Assembly (NCBI RefSeq): GCF_011752525.1
Contig: NZ_VWXI01000011.1
Location: forward strand, 124,001 to 188,000
DNA: 64,000 nt
Direction of reading: 5' to 3'
DNA from: Pantoea sp. Cy-639
Lineage (GTDB): Bacteria > Pseudomonadota > Gammaproteobacteria > Pseudomonadales > Pseudomonadaceae
In this document: positions 26,570 to 36,049 of the stretch, in pieces
Numbering within the stretch: position 1 is the stretch's first letter
How the letters are laid out: each line of letters starts with the position of its first letter
Notes under the pieces: model-generated
Told to the model about the DNA's origin: nothing
Database searches by the model: none
The model's input: only the letters and a program-made list of their open reading frames with translations
Program-made: the position numbers and the translations under genes

Positions 26570-27643
26570 TCAGTGCTCCCGGCTGGCGAAGTCGATGCGC
26601 GGATCGACCAGGGTGTAGGTGAGGTCGCCGATCAGCTTCACCACCAGGCCGAGCAGGGTGAAGATGAACAAGGTGCCGAACACCACCGGGTAGTCGCGGT
26701 TGATCGCCGCTTCGAAGCTCATCAGGCCCAGGCCGTCGAGGCTGAAGATCACCTCGATCAGCAGGGAACCGGTGAAGAAGATGCCGATGAACGCCGAGGG
26801 GAAGCCGGCGATCACCAGCAGCATGGCATTGCGGAACACATGGCCGTAGAGCACGCGGGTACGGCTCAGGCCCTTGGCCTTGGCGGTGACCACGTACTGC
26901 TTGTTGATCTCGTCGAGGAAGCTGTTCTTGGTCAGCAGGGTCATGGTGGCGAAGTTGCCGATCACCAGCGCGGTGATCGGCAGCACCAGGTGCCAGAAGT
27001 AGTCGAGGATCTTGCCGGTGGTGGACAGCTCGTCGAAGTTGTTGGAGGTCAGCCCGCGCAGCGGGAACCAGTCGAAGTAGCTGCCGCCGGCGAACAGCAC
27101 GATCAGCAGGATGGCGAACAGGAATGCCGGGATGGCGTAGCCGACGATGATCGCCGAACTGGTCCAGACATCGAAGTGGCTGCCGTGGCGCACGGCCTTG
27201 GCGATCCCCAGGGGGATCGACACCAGGTACATGATCAGCGTGCTCCACAACCCCAGCGAGATCGACACGGGCATCTTCTCGGCGATCAGGTCGATGACCT
27301 TGGCGTCGCGAAAGAAGCTGTTGCCAAAATCCAGCTGGGCGTAGTTCTTGACCATGATCCATAGCCGTTCCGGCGCCGACTTGTCGAAACCGTACATGTG
27401 TTCGATCTCGGCGATCAGCGCCGGGTCCAGGCCTTGGGCGCCGCGGTAGTTGGAGCCGGCCACCGAGACTTCGGCGCCGCCGCCGGCGATACGGCTGGTG
27501 GCGCCGTCGAAGCCTTCGAGCTTGGCGATCATCTGCTCCACCGGGCCGCCAGGGGCGGCCTGGACGATGATGAAGTTGATGATCAGGATGCCGAACAGCG
27601 TGGGGATGATCAGCAGCAGGCGCCGCAGGATATAGGCCAGCAT
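26570..27643 (-). CDS. nppB: Peptide ABC transporter permease (YejB/NppB type)
   Basis: A 357-residue permease with the DppB-type start [20 protein letters not shown] and [17 protein letters not shown] long insert follows, as in YejB proteins. The EAA-type loop reads [20 protein letters not shown], then [18 protein letters not shown]. It partners NppC in the inner membrane. The gene is tightly packed between nppA2 and nppC with 1-base gaps, so the five genes form one operon. Confidence 0.93.
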   Translation of the reverse strand: MLAYILRRLLLIIPTLFGILIINFIIVQAAPGGPVEQMIAKLEGFDGATSRIAGGGAEVSVAGSNYRGAQGLDPALIAEIEHMYGFDKSAPERLWIMVKNYAQLDFGNSFFRDAKVIDLIAEKMPVSISLGLWSTLIMYLVSIPLGIAKAVRHGSHFDVWTSSAIIVGYAIPAFLFAILLIVLFAGGSYFDWFPLRGLTSNNFDELSTTGKILDYFWHLVLPITALVIGNFATMTLLTKNSFLDEINKQYVVTAKAKGLSRTRVLYGHVFRNAMLLVIAGFPSAFIGIFFTGSLLIEVIFSLDGLGLMSFEAAINRDYPVVFGTLFIFTLLGLVVKLIGDLTYTLVDPRIDFASREH

Positions 27644-27644
27644 G

Positions 27645-29483
27645 TCAGTTGGCCTCTTGCGCTGCGGGGGCTTCGCTCACCGCCGGCGTGACATCGGGCT
27701 TGATCCACCAGGTGTCGATGCCGATGTCGTACTTGGGCGATACCGCCGGGTGGCCGATGTGGTTCCAGTAGGCCACGCGCCAGGTCTTGATGTGCCAGTT
27801 GGGGATCACGTAGTAGCCCCACTGCAGCACGCGGTCCAGGGCCCGGCAATGGTCGATCAGGCTCTGCCGGGAGTCGGCGTTGATCAACTGCTCCACCAAC
27901 TGGTCGATGGCCGGATCGCGCAGGCCGATGAAGTTGCGGCTGCCGGGATTGTCGGCGGCGGCGCTGGACCAGAACTCGCGCTGCTCGTTGCCGGGGGAGT
28001 TGGACTGCGGGTAGCCGCCGACGATCATGTCGAAGTCGCGCGAGCGCAGGCGGGTGATGTATTGCGACACGTCCACGCGGCGGATTTCGAGGTTGATACC
28101 CAGGTCGGCGAGGTTGCGCTTGAACGGCAGCAGCACCCGCTCGAACTGGGTCTGGGCCAGCAGGAACTCGATGGTCAGCGGCTTGCCGTCCTTGTCCACC
28201 ATCTTGTCGTCGACGATCTTCCAGCCGGCCTCCTGCAGCAGCTTGTAGGCCTGGCGCTGCTGCTCGCGGATCATGCCGCTGCCGTCGGTGACGGGGTTGT
28301 GGAAGGCGGCGCTGAATACCTCGTCCGGTACCTTGCCGCGCAGCGGGTCGAGGATTTTCAGCTCGGCAGGGCTGGGCAGGCCGCTGGCGGCCATCTCGGA
28401 GTTCTCGAAGTAGCTGCCGGTGCGGATGTAGGCGCCATTGAACAGCTGCTTGTTGGTCCATTCGAAGTCCAGCAGCAGGCTGATGGCGTGGCGCACGCGG
28501 ATATCCTGGAACATCGGCTTGCGCAGGTTGAAGATGAAGCCCTGCATGCCGACAGGGTTGCCGTTGGGCAGCTCTTCCTTGATCAGCCGGCCGTCGCGCA
28601 CGGCGGGTACGTCGTAGGCGGTGGCCCAGTTCTTCGCGCTGACCTCCAGGCCATAGTCGAACTGGCCGGCCTTGAGCGCTTCGAGGGCGACGGTGTTGTC
28701 GCGGTAGGAATCGAAGGTCATCACGTCGAAGTTGTAGAAGCCACGGTTGATCGGCAGGTCCTTGGCCCAGTAGTCCTTGACCCGCTCGTAGCGGACCGAG
28801 CGGCCGGCCTTCACCTCGGCGACCTTGTACGGGCCGCTGCCCAGCGGGATCTCCAGGTTGCCGCGGCTGAACTCGCGGCCTTCGTACCAGTGCTTGGGCA
28901 GCACCGGCAACTGGCCGAGGATCAGCGGCAGTTCGCGGTTGTTGCCGTGCTTGAACTTGAACAGCACCTTGAGCGGGTCTTCGGCGACCACCTCGGCGAC
29001 GTCGGCGTAGTACTGGCGATACAGCGGTGCGCCGTCCTTGAGCAGGGCGTTGAAGGTGAACACCACGTCTTCGGCACGCATCGGCCGGCCGTCGTGGAAG
29101 CGTGCCTCGGGGCGCAGGTAGAAGCGCACCCAGCGGTTGTCGGGGGCCTTCTCGATCTTGCCGGCCACCAGGCCGTATTCGGTGAAAGGCTCATCCAGGC
29201 TCTGGCGCATCAAGGTGTCGTAGATGGCGCCGATGTTGTCGGCGGGCACGCCCTTGTTGATGAACGGGTTGAGGCTGTCGAAGCCGCCGAAGCTGGACTG
29301 GCGGAAGGTGCCGCCCTTGGGGGCGTCGGGGTTGACGTAGTCGAAGTGCTTGAAGCCGGCCGGGTATTTCGGCGCTTCGTCGTAGAGGGTCAGGGCATGC
29401 TGCGGGGCGGCCAGCGCCGGGAGCGCGAGGCAGGCGAGCAGCAGGCTGCCGAGCAGTGGGCGCAGGCGGTTGCTTGGCTTCAT
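27645..29483 (-). CDS. nppA2: Peptide ABC transporter substrate-binding protein (YejA/NppA2 type)
   Basis: A 612-residue periplasmic binding protein of the SBP_bac_5 family. The signal peptide is [20 protein letters not shown], with cleavage near residue 25. Mature motifs are [60 protein letters not shown] and FKVAEVK-like [20 protein letters not shown]. The start at 29483 overlaps the stop of the upstream paralogue (ATGA); a longer frame from 29513 lacks a signal peptide at the right place. It and the next gene are diverged tandem duplicates that share one permease. Confidence 0.92.
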   Translation of the reverse strand: MKPSNRLRPLLGSLLLACLALPALAAPQHALTLYDEAPKYPAGFKHFDYVNPDAPKGGTFRQSSFGGFDSLNPFINKGVPADNIGAIYDTLMRQSLDEPFTEYGLVAGKIEKAPDNRWVRFYLRPEARFHDGRPMRAEDVVFTFNALLKDGAPLYRQYYADVAEVVAEDPLKVLFKFKHGNNRELPLILGQLPVLPKHWYEGREFSRGNLEIPLGSGPYKVAEVKAGRSVRYERVKDYWAKDLPINRGFYNFDVMTFDSYRDNTVALEALKAGQFDYGLEVSAKNWATAYDVPAVRDGRLIKEELPNGNPVGMQGFIFNLRKPMFQDIRVRHAISLLLDFEWTNKQLFNGAYIRTGSYFENSEMAASGLPSPAELKILDPLRGKVPDEVFSAAFHNPVTDGSGMIREQQRQAYKLLQEAGWKIVDDKMVDKDGKPLTIEFLLAQTQFERVLLPFKRNLADLGINLEIRRVDVSQYITRLRSRDFDMIVGGYPQSNSPGNEQREFWSSAAADNPGSRNFIGLRDPAIDQLVEQLINADSRQSLIDHCRALDRVLQWGYYVIPNWHIKTWRVAYWNHIGHPAVSPKYDIGIDTWWIKPDVTPAVSEAPAAQEAN

Positions 29484-31312
29484 TGGGCTTTCTCCGAAGT
29501 CTGCTTGAGCCACCAGCTGTTCAGCCCGAGGGTGTAGGGCGGCGTGGTGACGAAGGCGAACCGGTTGCGGTAGGCCAGGCGGTGCGTGTCGAGGTACCAG
29601 TTGGGGATCATGTAGTTCTGCCAGGACAGCACGCGATCCAGGGCGCGGGCGGCGGCGACCTGGTCGTCACGGCTGCGGGCGGCGAGCAGGGTGTCGAGCA
29701 GGTGGTCGACCACTGGGTCCTTGATGCCGGCGTAGTTCTTGCTGCCTTTGATGGCGGCCTGGCTGGAGTGGAAGTACAGCCACTGCTCGAGGCCCGGGCT
29801 TAGGGTCTGGTTCAGGGTCATCAGGATCATGTCGAAGTCGAACTGGTCGAGCCGTTGTTTGTACTGGGCCCGGTCGACGGTACGCAAGCGCGCATCGATG
29901 CCGATGCTGGCAAGATTTTCGACATAAGGTTGCAGGATGCGTTCGAGGTTGGGGTTCACCAGCAACAGTTCCAGGCGCAGCTGCTGGCCCTTGCTGTCGA
30001 CCAGGCGCTGGCCGTTGAGCTTCCAGCCGGCCTGGCCGAGCAGGTTCAGGGCCTGGCGCAGGGCCTGGCGGCTGATGCCGCTGCCGTCGGTGTGGCTGAC
30101 CTGGTAGGGCTGGGTGAACAGCTTTTCCGGCAACTGGTCGCGGAACGGCTTGAGCAGTAGCCACTCCTTGCCGGTGGGCAGGCCGCTGGCGGCGAACTCG
30201 CTGTTGGGGTAGTAGCTGCTGGCGCGGCGGTAGGCACCGTTGAACAGGGCGCGGTTGGTCCACTCGAAGTCGAGCATCAGGCCTAGCGCCTGGCGTACTC
30301 GCGGGTCGCTGAAAGTGGCGCGGCGGCTGTTCATGAACAGGCCCTGGGTCTGGGTCGGGATCTGGTGGCGGATCTGTGCCTTGATCACCTCGCCGCGGCG
30401 CACGGCGGGGAAGTTGTAGCCGTTGGCCCAGTTCTTCGCCTGGTGCTCGATATAGATGTCGAACTCGCCGGCCTTGAACGCTTCGAAGGCCACGGTGGCG
30501 TCGCGGTAGAACTCGTACTCGACGCGGTCGAAGTTGTACTTGCCGCGGTTTACCGCCAGGTCCTTGCCCCAGTAGTCCTTCACGCGTTCGAACACCACCC
30601 GGCGGCCGGGCTGCACTTCGCTGATGCGGTAGGGGCCGCTGCCCAGCGGTGGTTCGAAGGTAGTGGCCTTGAAGTCGCGCTTTTCCCAGTAGTGTCTGGG
30701 CAGCACCGGCATCTCGCCCAGGCGCAGGATCAGCAGCGGGTTGCCGGCACGCTTGAAGACGAAGCGGATGCGTTGCGGACCGAGGATGTCGACCCGCGCC
30801 ACTTCCTGCAGGTTGGTGCGGTAGATCGGGTGGCCATCCTTGAGCAGGGTGCGGTAGCTGAAGGCGACATCGGCGGCGGTGATGGGCACGCCGTCATGGA
30901 AGCGCGCTTCGGGGCGTAGGTTGAACACCACCCAGCTGCGGTCCTCGCTGTACTCGACGGAACGGGCGATCAGGCCGTAGCTGGAGGTGGGCTCGTCGCC
31001 GGAGGGGTCGTACATGCCGGTGCCGACCATCAGCGGTTCGTTGAACTCGTTGATGCCGTACTGCAGGAAGTTGGGCGTGGTGACCGGGCTCGAACCCTTG
31101 AAGGTGTAGGGGTTGAGCGTGTCGAAGGTGCCGAAGGCCATCGCTCGCAAGGTGCCGCCCTTGGGCGCTTGCGGATTGACCCAGTCGAAGTGGGTGAAGC
31201 TGGCTGGATACTTGAGCATGCCGAACTGCGCGTATCCGTGGCTTTCGCTCACCATCGCGACGGCGGGGAAGCTCAAGGCCAGGCTGAGTGACAGCAGGAG
31301 GGGACGTATCAA
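29480..31312 (-). CDS. nppA1: Peptide ABC transporter substrate-binding protein (YejA/NppA1 type)
   Basis: A 610-residue paralogue of the next gene and the first gene of the operon. The signal peptide MIRPLLLSLSLALSFPAVAM is cleaved near residue 20. Family motifs are [60 protein letters not shown] and GPYRISEVQPGRRVVFERVK. The P. aeruginosa npp operon likewise has two binding proteins (nppA1, nppA2), followed upstream by mltD and gloB as here; this shared order supports the naming. Two receptors may widen the peptide range. Confidence 0.92.
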   Translation of the reverse strand: MIRPLLLSLSLALSFPAVAMVSESHGYAQFGMLKYPASFTHFDWVNPQAPKGGTLRAMAFGTFDTLNPYTFKGSSPVTTPNFLQYGINEFNEPLMVGTGMYDPSGDEPTSSYGLIARSVEYSEDRSWVVFNLRPEARFHDGVPITAADVAFSYRTLLKDGHPIYRTNLQEVARVDILGPQRIRFVFKRAGNPLLILRLGEMPVLPRHYWEKRDFKATTFEPPLGSGPYRISEVQPGRRVVFERVKDYWGKDLAVNRGKYNFDRVEYEFYRDATVAFEAFKAGEFDIYIEHQAKNWANGYNFPAVRRGEVIKAQIRHQIPTQTQGLFMNSRRATFSDPRVRQALGLMLDFEWTNRALFNGAYRRASSYYPNSEFAASGLPTGKEWLLLKPFRDQLPEKLFTQPYQVSHTDGSGISRQALRQALNLLGQAGWKLNGQRLVDSKGQQLRLELLLVNPNLERILQPYVENLASIGIDARLRTVDRAQYKQRLDQFDFDMILMTLNQTLSPGLEQWLYFHSSQAAIKGSKNYAGIKDPVVDHLLDTLLAARSRDDQVAAARALDRVLSWQNYMIPNWYLDTHRLAYRNRFAFVTTPPYTLGLNSWWLKQTSEKAQ

Positions 31313-31444
31313 GTCGGCATCCGATCCAGGGGGCGTTGGGCTTGGTTCGGGCTACAGTAACAGCTTGTCTGGAATGGAAAAAGGGTGCGATTCGGTCGGA
31401 TGGATGTGGCTGATTGGGGCTGCCAGGCAGCCCCGGAACTCACA

Positions 31445-32875
31445 TCAGTGCGACAGGTAGACGGTCAGGGTCTGCCCTGGCTTGAGCGCGTGTCCGCTGC
31501 GCGGGTTCCAGCGCTTGAGGTGCTTCATCTCGACATTGAAACGCTTGGCCACCAGGTAATAGGAATCACCCTTGCGCACCTTGTACTGGGTAGAGCGCTG
31601 CTTGGCCTCGGCCACGCGGTTGGCTGCCGCGCTCGGTGCATTGCCGCCGCGCAGGGCCAGCACCTGGCCGACCTTGAGGCTGTTGCCGGAGAGGCGGTTC
31701 CAGCGCTGGATATCCTTGACCGCGACGCGGTTGGCCTTGGCGATGCTGCCGAGGTTGTCGCCGCGCTTGACCCGGTAGCTGCGCGCCGCCGGTGCCTTGG
31801 TCTCGGCCAGGGCGGCCTGGAACACGGCCTTGTTCGGTTGCAGGCTGACCAGTTCCTCGGGCTTGAGGTTGGACATGCGGTCGCTGAGCAGCTGCGCCTT
31901 GGCGGTCGGTACCAGCAGTTGCTTGGGGCCGTCCACGGTCATGCGCTTCTTGAACGCCGGGTTGAGCTGGATCAGCTCGTCCTCGTCGATGTCGGCGAAG
32001 GCCGCGACCCGCGACAGGTCGAGGCGCTCGTTGATGGCGACGGCCTCGAAGTACGGCTCGTTGGCGATCGGGTTGAGGTTGACGCCGTAGGCGTCCGGAG
32101 TGTTGACCACCTGCGACAGGGCCAGCAGCTTGGGCACATAGTCGCGGGTTTCCTGCGGCAGCGGCAGGTTCCAGTAGTCGGTCGGCAGGCCGAGACGCTC
32201 GTTGCGCTCGATGGCACGGCTGACGGTGCCTTCGCCGGCGTTGTACGCGGCCAGGGCCAGCAGCCAGTCGCCGTTGAACATGTCGTGCAGGCGGTTCAGG
32301 TAGTCCAGCGCGGCGTTGGTCGACGCGGTGATATCGCGGCGGCCATCGTAGAAGTGGGTCTGGCGCAGGTTAAAGTGGCGCCCGGTGGACGGGATGAACT
32401 GCCACATGCCGGCAGCGTGCGCGCGGGAGTAGGCCATCGGGTTGTAGGCGCTCTCGATGGCCGGCAGCAGCGCGAGCTCCAGCGGCATGTCACGCTCTTC
32501 GAGGCGTTCGACGATGTAGTGCAGGTAGAGGCTGCCGCGTTCGCCGGCGTTCTCGAGGAACGACGGGTTGCTGGCGAACCACAGGCGCTGCTGTTCGATG
32601 CGTGGGTTGACGTCGATGCCGTCCTGCAGGGCAAAGCCCTGGCGCATGCGCTCCCAGACATCCTGGGGTGGTGCCTGCTCCTTGTGCTTGACCATCAGCG
32701 GGGCGGGCTTGTGCTTGATCCGCGCCTGATAGTTGTGCGCGCGAACGCTGTCGGATTCGTCGAGCTGACGGGTGCTCTGGCAGCCGACCAGGGTGGCGGC
32801 CAGCGCCAGCGCACTGATTTGTGCCAGTCGCGTCAGGGCGACCGAATGAGCGGTTCTGCGGCTACGGGAAGACAT
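31445..32875 (-). CDS. mltD: Membrane-bound lytic murein transglycosylase D
   Basis: A 476-residue lipoprotein that cleaves peptidoglycan glycan strands. A lipobox LVGC places the lipidated cysteine at residue 32. The transglycosylase domain has LLPAIESAYNPMAYSRAHAA (catalytic Glu in ES), GMWQFIPSTGRHFNL and LAALYNAGEGTVSRAI-like LALAAYNAGEGTVSRAIERN. Two C-terminal LysM repeats bind peptidoglycan: YRVKRGDNLGSIAKANRVAV and YKVRKGDSYYLVAKRFNVEM. It is transcribed on the minus strand, downstream of gloB and 132 bases upstream of the npp operon. Confidence 0.96.
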   Translation of the reverse strand: MSSRSRRTAHSVALTRLAQISALALAATLVGCQSTRQLDESDSVRAHNYQARIKHKPAPLMVKHKEQAPPQDVWERMRQGFALQDGIDVNPRIEQQRLWFASNPSFLENAGERGSLYLHYIVERLEERDMPLELALLPAIESAYNPMAYSRAHAAGMWQFIPSTGRHFNLRQTHFYDGRRDITASTNAALDYLNRLHDMFNGDWLLALAAYNAGEGTVSRAIERNERLGLPTDYWNLPLPQETRDYVPKLLALSQVVNTPDAYGVNLNPIANEPYFEAVAINERLDLSRVAAFADIDEDELIQLNPAFKKRMTVDGPKQLLVPTAKAQLLSDRMSNLKPEELVSLQPNKAVFQAALAETKAPAARSYRVKRGDNLGSIAKANRVAVKDIQRWNRLSGNSLKVGQVLALRGGNAPSAAANRVAEAKQRSTQYKVRKGDSYYLVAKRFNVEMKHLKRWNPRSGHALKPGQTLTVYLSH

Positions 32876-32974
32876 CGGCGGGGACGGTTATCCGGGCAAA
32901 AATTTCGGCGATTCTAGAAACCGGTCCCGGCCGGGTCAACCTTTACGGCTAGAGTGCGATATATCTTGGGGTTA

Positions 32975-33754
32975 TCAGAACACGTCCTTCCAAGACCTCA
33001 AGGCAGCAAAAACAGCGGCTTGGCTGGTGTTCGAATGCCCCTTCCATTCGTCTGCTTTTTGTTTAACGGATATTTCAGCAGTGCGCAGGAAGGGGTTGGT
33101 GAGGCGCTCCAGGCCGATGTTCGACGGCAGGCTGATGCGATTGTCGGCGCGCAGGCGGGTAACGTCCTCGAAGCGCCGGCGAACAGGCTCGCTGTCCGGC
33201 TCCACGGCACGGGCGAAGCGCAGGTTGCTCAGGGTGTATTCGTGGGTGCAGTACACCAGGGTTTCGGCGGGCAGCGCGGCCAGGCGCTGCAGTGACTGGT
33301 GCATTTGTTCCGGGGTGCCCTCGAACAGGCGCCCGCAACCGGCGGCGAACAGGGTGTCGCCACTGAACAGTAGCGGCGTGGGCGATTGCGCAGTGTAATA
33401 GGCGATGTGCCCGAGGGTATGGCCGGGCATGGCCATGACCTGGAACTCCAGGCCCAACACCTGCAGCGTGGCGTTGTCCTCCAGGGCCAGGTCGCGGGCC
33501 GGGATGCGCTCGTGGGCCGGGCCGCAGACCCGGGCGCCGCTGGCGGCCTTGAGTGCCTCGACGCCGCCGACGTGGTCATGGTGGTGATGCGTCACCAGGA
33601 TGTCCGCCAGCACCCAGCCGGGGTGGGCGCCGAGCCAGGCGAGCACCGGCGCGGCGTCGCCGGGGTCGACCACCGCGCAGCGGCGGTTGGCAGTATCCTG
33701 TAACAACCAGATGTAGTTGTCGGAGAAAGCGGGTAGGGCATCGATCTGTATCAT
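32975..33754 (-). CDS. gloB: Hydroxyacylglutathione hydrolase (glyoxalase II)
   Basis: A 259-residue metallo-beta-lactamase-fold enzyme that hydrolyses S-D-lactoylglutathione in methylglyoxal detoxification. The binuclear metal site is seen in [42 protein letters not shown] and [14 protein letters not shown]. The start [18 protein letters not shown] at 33754 is the family's usual N-terminus; the longer open frame upstream lacks protein character. Upstream, a methyltransferase gene is divergent with an 85-base gap. Confidence 0.95.
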   Translation of the reverse strand: MIQIDALPAFSDNYIWLLQDTANRRCAVVDPGDAAPVLAWLGAHPGWVLADILVTHHHHDHVGGVEALKAASGARVCGPAHERIPARDLALEDNATLQVLGLEFQVMAMPGHTLGHIAYYTAQSPTPLLFSGDTLFAAGCGRLFEGTPEQMHQSLQRLAALPAETLVYCTHEYTLSNLRFARAVEPDSEPVRRRFEDVTRLRADNRISLPSNIGLERLTNPFLRTAEISVKQKADEWKGHSNTSQAAVFAALRSWKDVF

Positions 33755-33839
33755 GGTGCGGATCCGTATCGCCAAGCCTGGATATTGAAGGCATCTTAGC
33801 CGCGATGGCGCGGGCGGAGAACCTTCGAGGGAGAACGCA

Positions 33840-34613
33840 ATGACCGACCAAGCCTTCGCCCAGGCCGACCCCGAATGGGTCGAGCTGATCCGCCTGGCCC
33901 GCGACTGGTTCAACGGCCCGCTCGGGCAATTGATGCTCAAGGAAGAAGAACTGCTGCTCGGCGAGGAGCTGGGACGCTTCTTCGGTGGCTACCTGGTGCA
34001 CTACGGTCCGTGCGCCGAACCCCCGCCCAAGGCCACGCAGGTACAGCGCAACGTGCGCCTGGGCGCGCCGCTGCCCGGGGTGGAGATCGTCTGCGAGGAG
34101 CAGGCCTGGCCGTTGTCGGAGCACGCCGCCGACGTGGTGGTGCTGCAGCATGGCCTGGACTTCAGCCTGTCGCCCCATGGCCTGCTGCGCGAGGCGGCCA
34201 GCGCGGTGCGTCCGGGCGGTCACCTGCTGATCGTCGGCATCAACCCCTGGAGTGGCTGGGGCCTGCGCCATTTCTTCGGCCAGGGTGCCTTGCGCAAGGC
34301 ACGCTGCATCTCGCCGTCGCGGGTTGGCGACTGGCTCAACCTGCTGGGCTTCGCGCTGGAGAAACGCCGCTTCGGGTGCTATCGTCCGCCGCTTGCCTCA
34401 CCGGCCTGGCAGCAGCGCCTGGCTGGCTGGGAGCGGGTGGCGGGCGGCTGGCAGACGGCCGGCGGCGGTGTCTACCTGCTGGTGGCGCGCAAGATGGTGG
34501 TGGGCCTGCGGCCCCTGCGTCTGGAGCGCCGCGAGCCGATGGGCAAGCTGCTGCCGCTGCCGTTGGCCAAGGTCAACCGCAACGCCCCCCATCCGGAATC
34601 CGAAAAGCACTGA
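33840..34613 (+). CDS. Class I SAM-dependent methyltransferase family protein
   Basis: A 257-residue protein of the family found between gloB and rnhA in pseudomonads. The methyltransferase-11 pattern is visible in the post-motif region: [23 protein letters not shown] [60 protein letters not shown] and [16 protein letters not shown]. The classical glycine-rich SAM motif I is weak ([15 protein letters not shown]), as is usual for this group, so activity is not assured. Substrate unknown. The rnhA start is 13 bases downstream, so they are co-transcribed. Confidence 0.85.
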   Translation: MTDQAFAQADPEWVELIRLARDWFNGPLGQLMLKEEELLLGEELGRFFGGYLVHYGPCAEPPPKATQVQRNVRLGAPLPGVEIVCEEQAWPLSEHAADVVVLQHGLDFSLSPHGLLREAASAVRPGGHLLIVGINPWSGWGLRHFFGQGALRKARCISPSRVGDWLNLLGFALEKRRFGCYRPPLASPAWQQRLAGWERVAGGWQTAGGGVYLLVARKMVVGLRPLRLERREPMGKLLPLPLAKVNRNAPHPESEKH

Positions 34614-34626
34614 ACACGAGTGGTAC

Positions 34627-35073
34627 ATGAGCGATAGCGTCGAGATCTACACCGATGGTGCCTGCAAGGGCAATCCTGGCCCGGGCGGCTGGGGCGTCCT
34701 GATGGTTTTCAAGGGCGTCGAGAAGGAACTGTGGGGCGGCGAGCGCGAGACCACCAACAACCGCATGGAACTGATGGCCGCGATCGAGGGGCTCAAGGCG
34801 CTCAAGCGCGAGTGCGAGGTGGTCCTGACCACCGACTCCCAGTACGTGATGAAGGGCATCAACGAGTGGATGACCAACTGGAAGAAGCGTGGCTGGAAGA
34901 CCGCCGCCAAGGAACCGGTGAAGAACGCCGACCTGTGGATGGCCCTCGATGAGCAGGTCAACCGGCACAAGGTGACCTGGAAGTGGGTGCGCGGGCATAT
35001 CGGCCACCCGGGCAACGAACGCGCCGACCAGCTGGCCAATCGTGGTGTCGACGAGGTCCGCGCGCAGCGCTGA
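34627..35073 (+). CDS. rnhA: Ribonuclease HI
   Basis: A 148-residue enzyme that degrades RNA in RNA-DNA hybrids. It has [20 protein letters not shown] (Asp9-10 region), [16 protein letters not shown] (catalytic Glu), [13 protein letters not shown] (catalytic Asp) and [15 protein letters not shown] (His and last Asp). The length is normal. The start at 34627 is the ATG of [11 protein letters not shown], 13 bases past the methyltransferase stop. It is followed by dnaQ on the same strand, as in many proteobacteria. Confidence 0.98.
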   Translation: MSDSVEIYTDGACKGNPGPGGWGVLMVFKGVEKELWGGERETTNNRMELMAAIEGLKALKRECEVVLTTDSQYVMKGINEWMTNWKKRGWKTAAKEPVKNADLWMALDEQVNRHKVTWKWVRGHIGHPGNERADQLANRGVDEVRAQR

Positions 35074-35205
35074 GGCACCGTTCAACTGCGCCCTCTACTG
35101 TGGCCTTCGCGCAAGTGGGCCTGCCCCGCGATGGCCGCATAACGCCCGGGCTTGGGTTATACTCCCGCCCCGTCCTTACAAGCCCTGCCAGTTGGAGTCC
35201 CCCGC

Positions 35206-35961
35206 GTGGAACAGCAGCAAGACCAGCGCCTGGTCATTCTCGATACCGAAACCACCGGTATGCCGGTGGGCGAAGGCCACCGCATCATCGAGATCGGTTG
35301 CGTCGAGGTCATGGGCCGGCGCCTGACCGGTCGGCACTTCCACGTCTACCTGCAGCCTGACCGCGAGAGTGACGAGGGTGCCATCGGCGTCCACGGCATC
35401 ACCGACGCCTTCCTGATCGGCAAGCCGCGTTTCGCCGACGTGGCCGAGGAGTTCTACGACTTCATCCAGGGCGCCACCCTGGTCATCCACAACGCGGCGT
35501 TCGACGTTGGCTTCATCAACAACGAGTTCGCCCTGCTGGGCCAGCACGACCGCGCCGATATCTCGCAGCACTGCAGCATCCTCGACACCCTGATGATGGC
35601 GCGCTCACGCCATCCGGGGCAGCGCAACAGCCTCGACGCCCTGTGCAAACGCTACGGCATCGACAACTCCGGCCGTGAGCTACACGGCGCACTGCTCGAC
35701 TCGGAACTGCTGGCCGACGTCTACCTGGCGATGACTGGCGGCCAGACCAGCTTGTCGCTGGCCGGCGACGGCGCCGGTGGCGAAGAGGGGCAGGGCGGCA
35801 CCGGCAGTGAGATCCGTCGTATCGCCGGGCGCGCGCCGGGACGGGTGATCATGGCCAGTGCCGAAGAGCTGGAGGCCCATGCCGAGCGTCTGGCGGCCAT
35901 CGCCAAGTCGGCGGGTGGGCCGTCGCTGTGGCAGGCACTGACCGAGACATCCGCCAACTGA
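35206..35961 (+). CDS. dnaQ: DNA polymerase III epsilon subunit (3'-5' proofreading exonuclease)
   Basis: A 251-residue DEDDh exonuclease. Exo motifs: RLVILDTETTGMPVGEGHR (Exo I), ATLVIHNAAFDVGFINNEF (Exo II) and HGALLDSELLADVYLAMTGG (Exo III, with the catalytic His). A flexible C-terminal part carries the region that binds the alpha subunit. A GTG start at 35206 behind GGAG (35194-35197) gives the usual N-terminus; the longer frame from 35152 is not supported. A TATACT at about 35159 may be the promoter -10 element. Confidence 0.96.
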   Translation: MEQQQDQRLVILDTETTGMPVGEGHRIIEIGCVEVMGRRLTGRHFHVYLQPDRESDEGAIGVHGITDAFLIGKPRFADVAEEFYDFIQGATLVIHNAAFDVGFINNEFALLGQHDRADISQHCSILDTLMMARSRHPGQRNSLDALCKRYGIDNSGRELHGALLDSELLADVYLAMTGGQTSLSLAGDGAGGEEGQGGTGSEIRRIAGRAPGRVIMASAEELEAHAERLAAIAKSAGGPSLWQALTETSAN

Positions 35962-35980
35962 GGCGTCTGCCATAGCGCCC

Positions 35981-36004
35981 AATCGAGGGGCTTGCCCCGC
36001 GATT
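35981..36004. terminator. Hairpin after dnaQ
   Basis: AATCG-A-GGGGC pairs with GCCCC-G-CGATT around a 2-base loop, with one mismatch. It resembles half of a REP element and sits 20 bases past the dnaQ stop. Confidence 0.45.
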
Positions 36005-36049
36005 GCATCGACTACCCTGAGGGAAATTACCCGCAGAGGTAGCCGCCCG

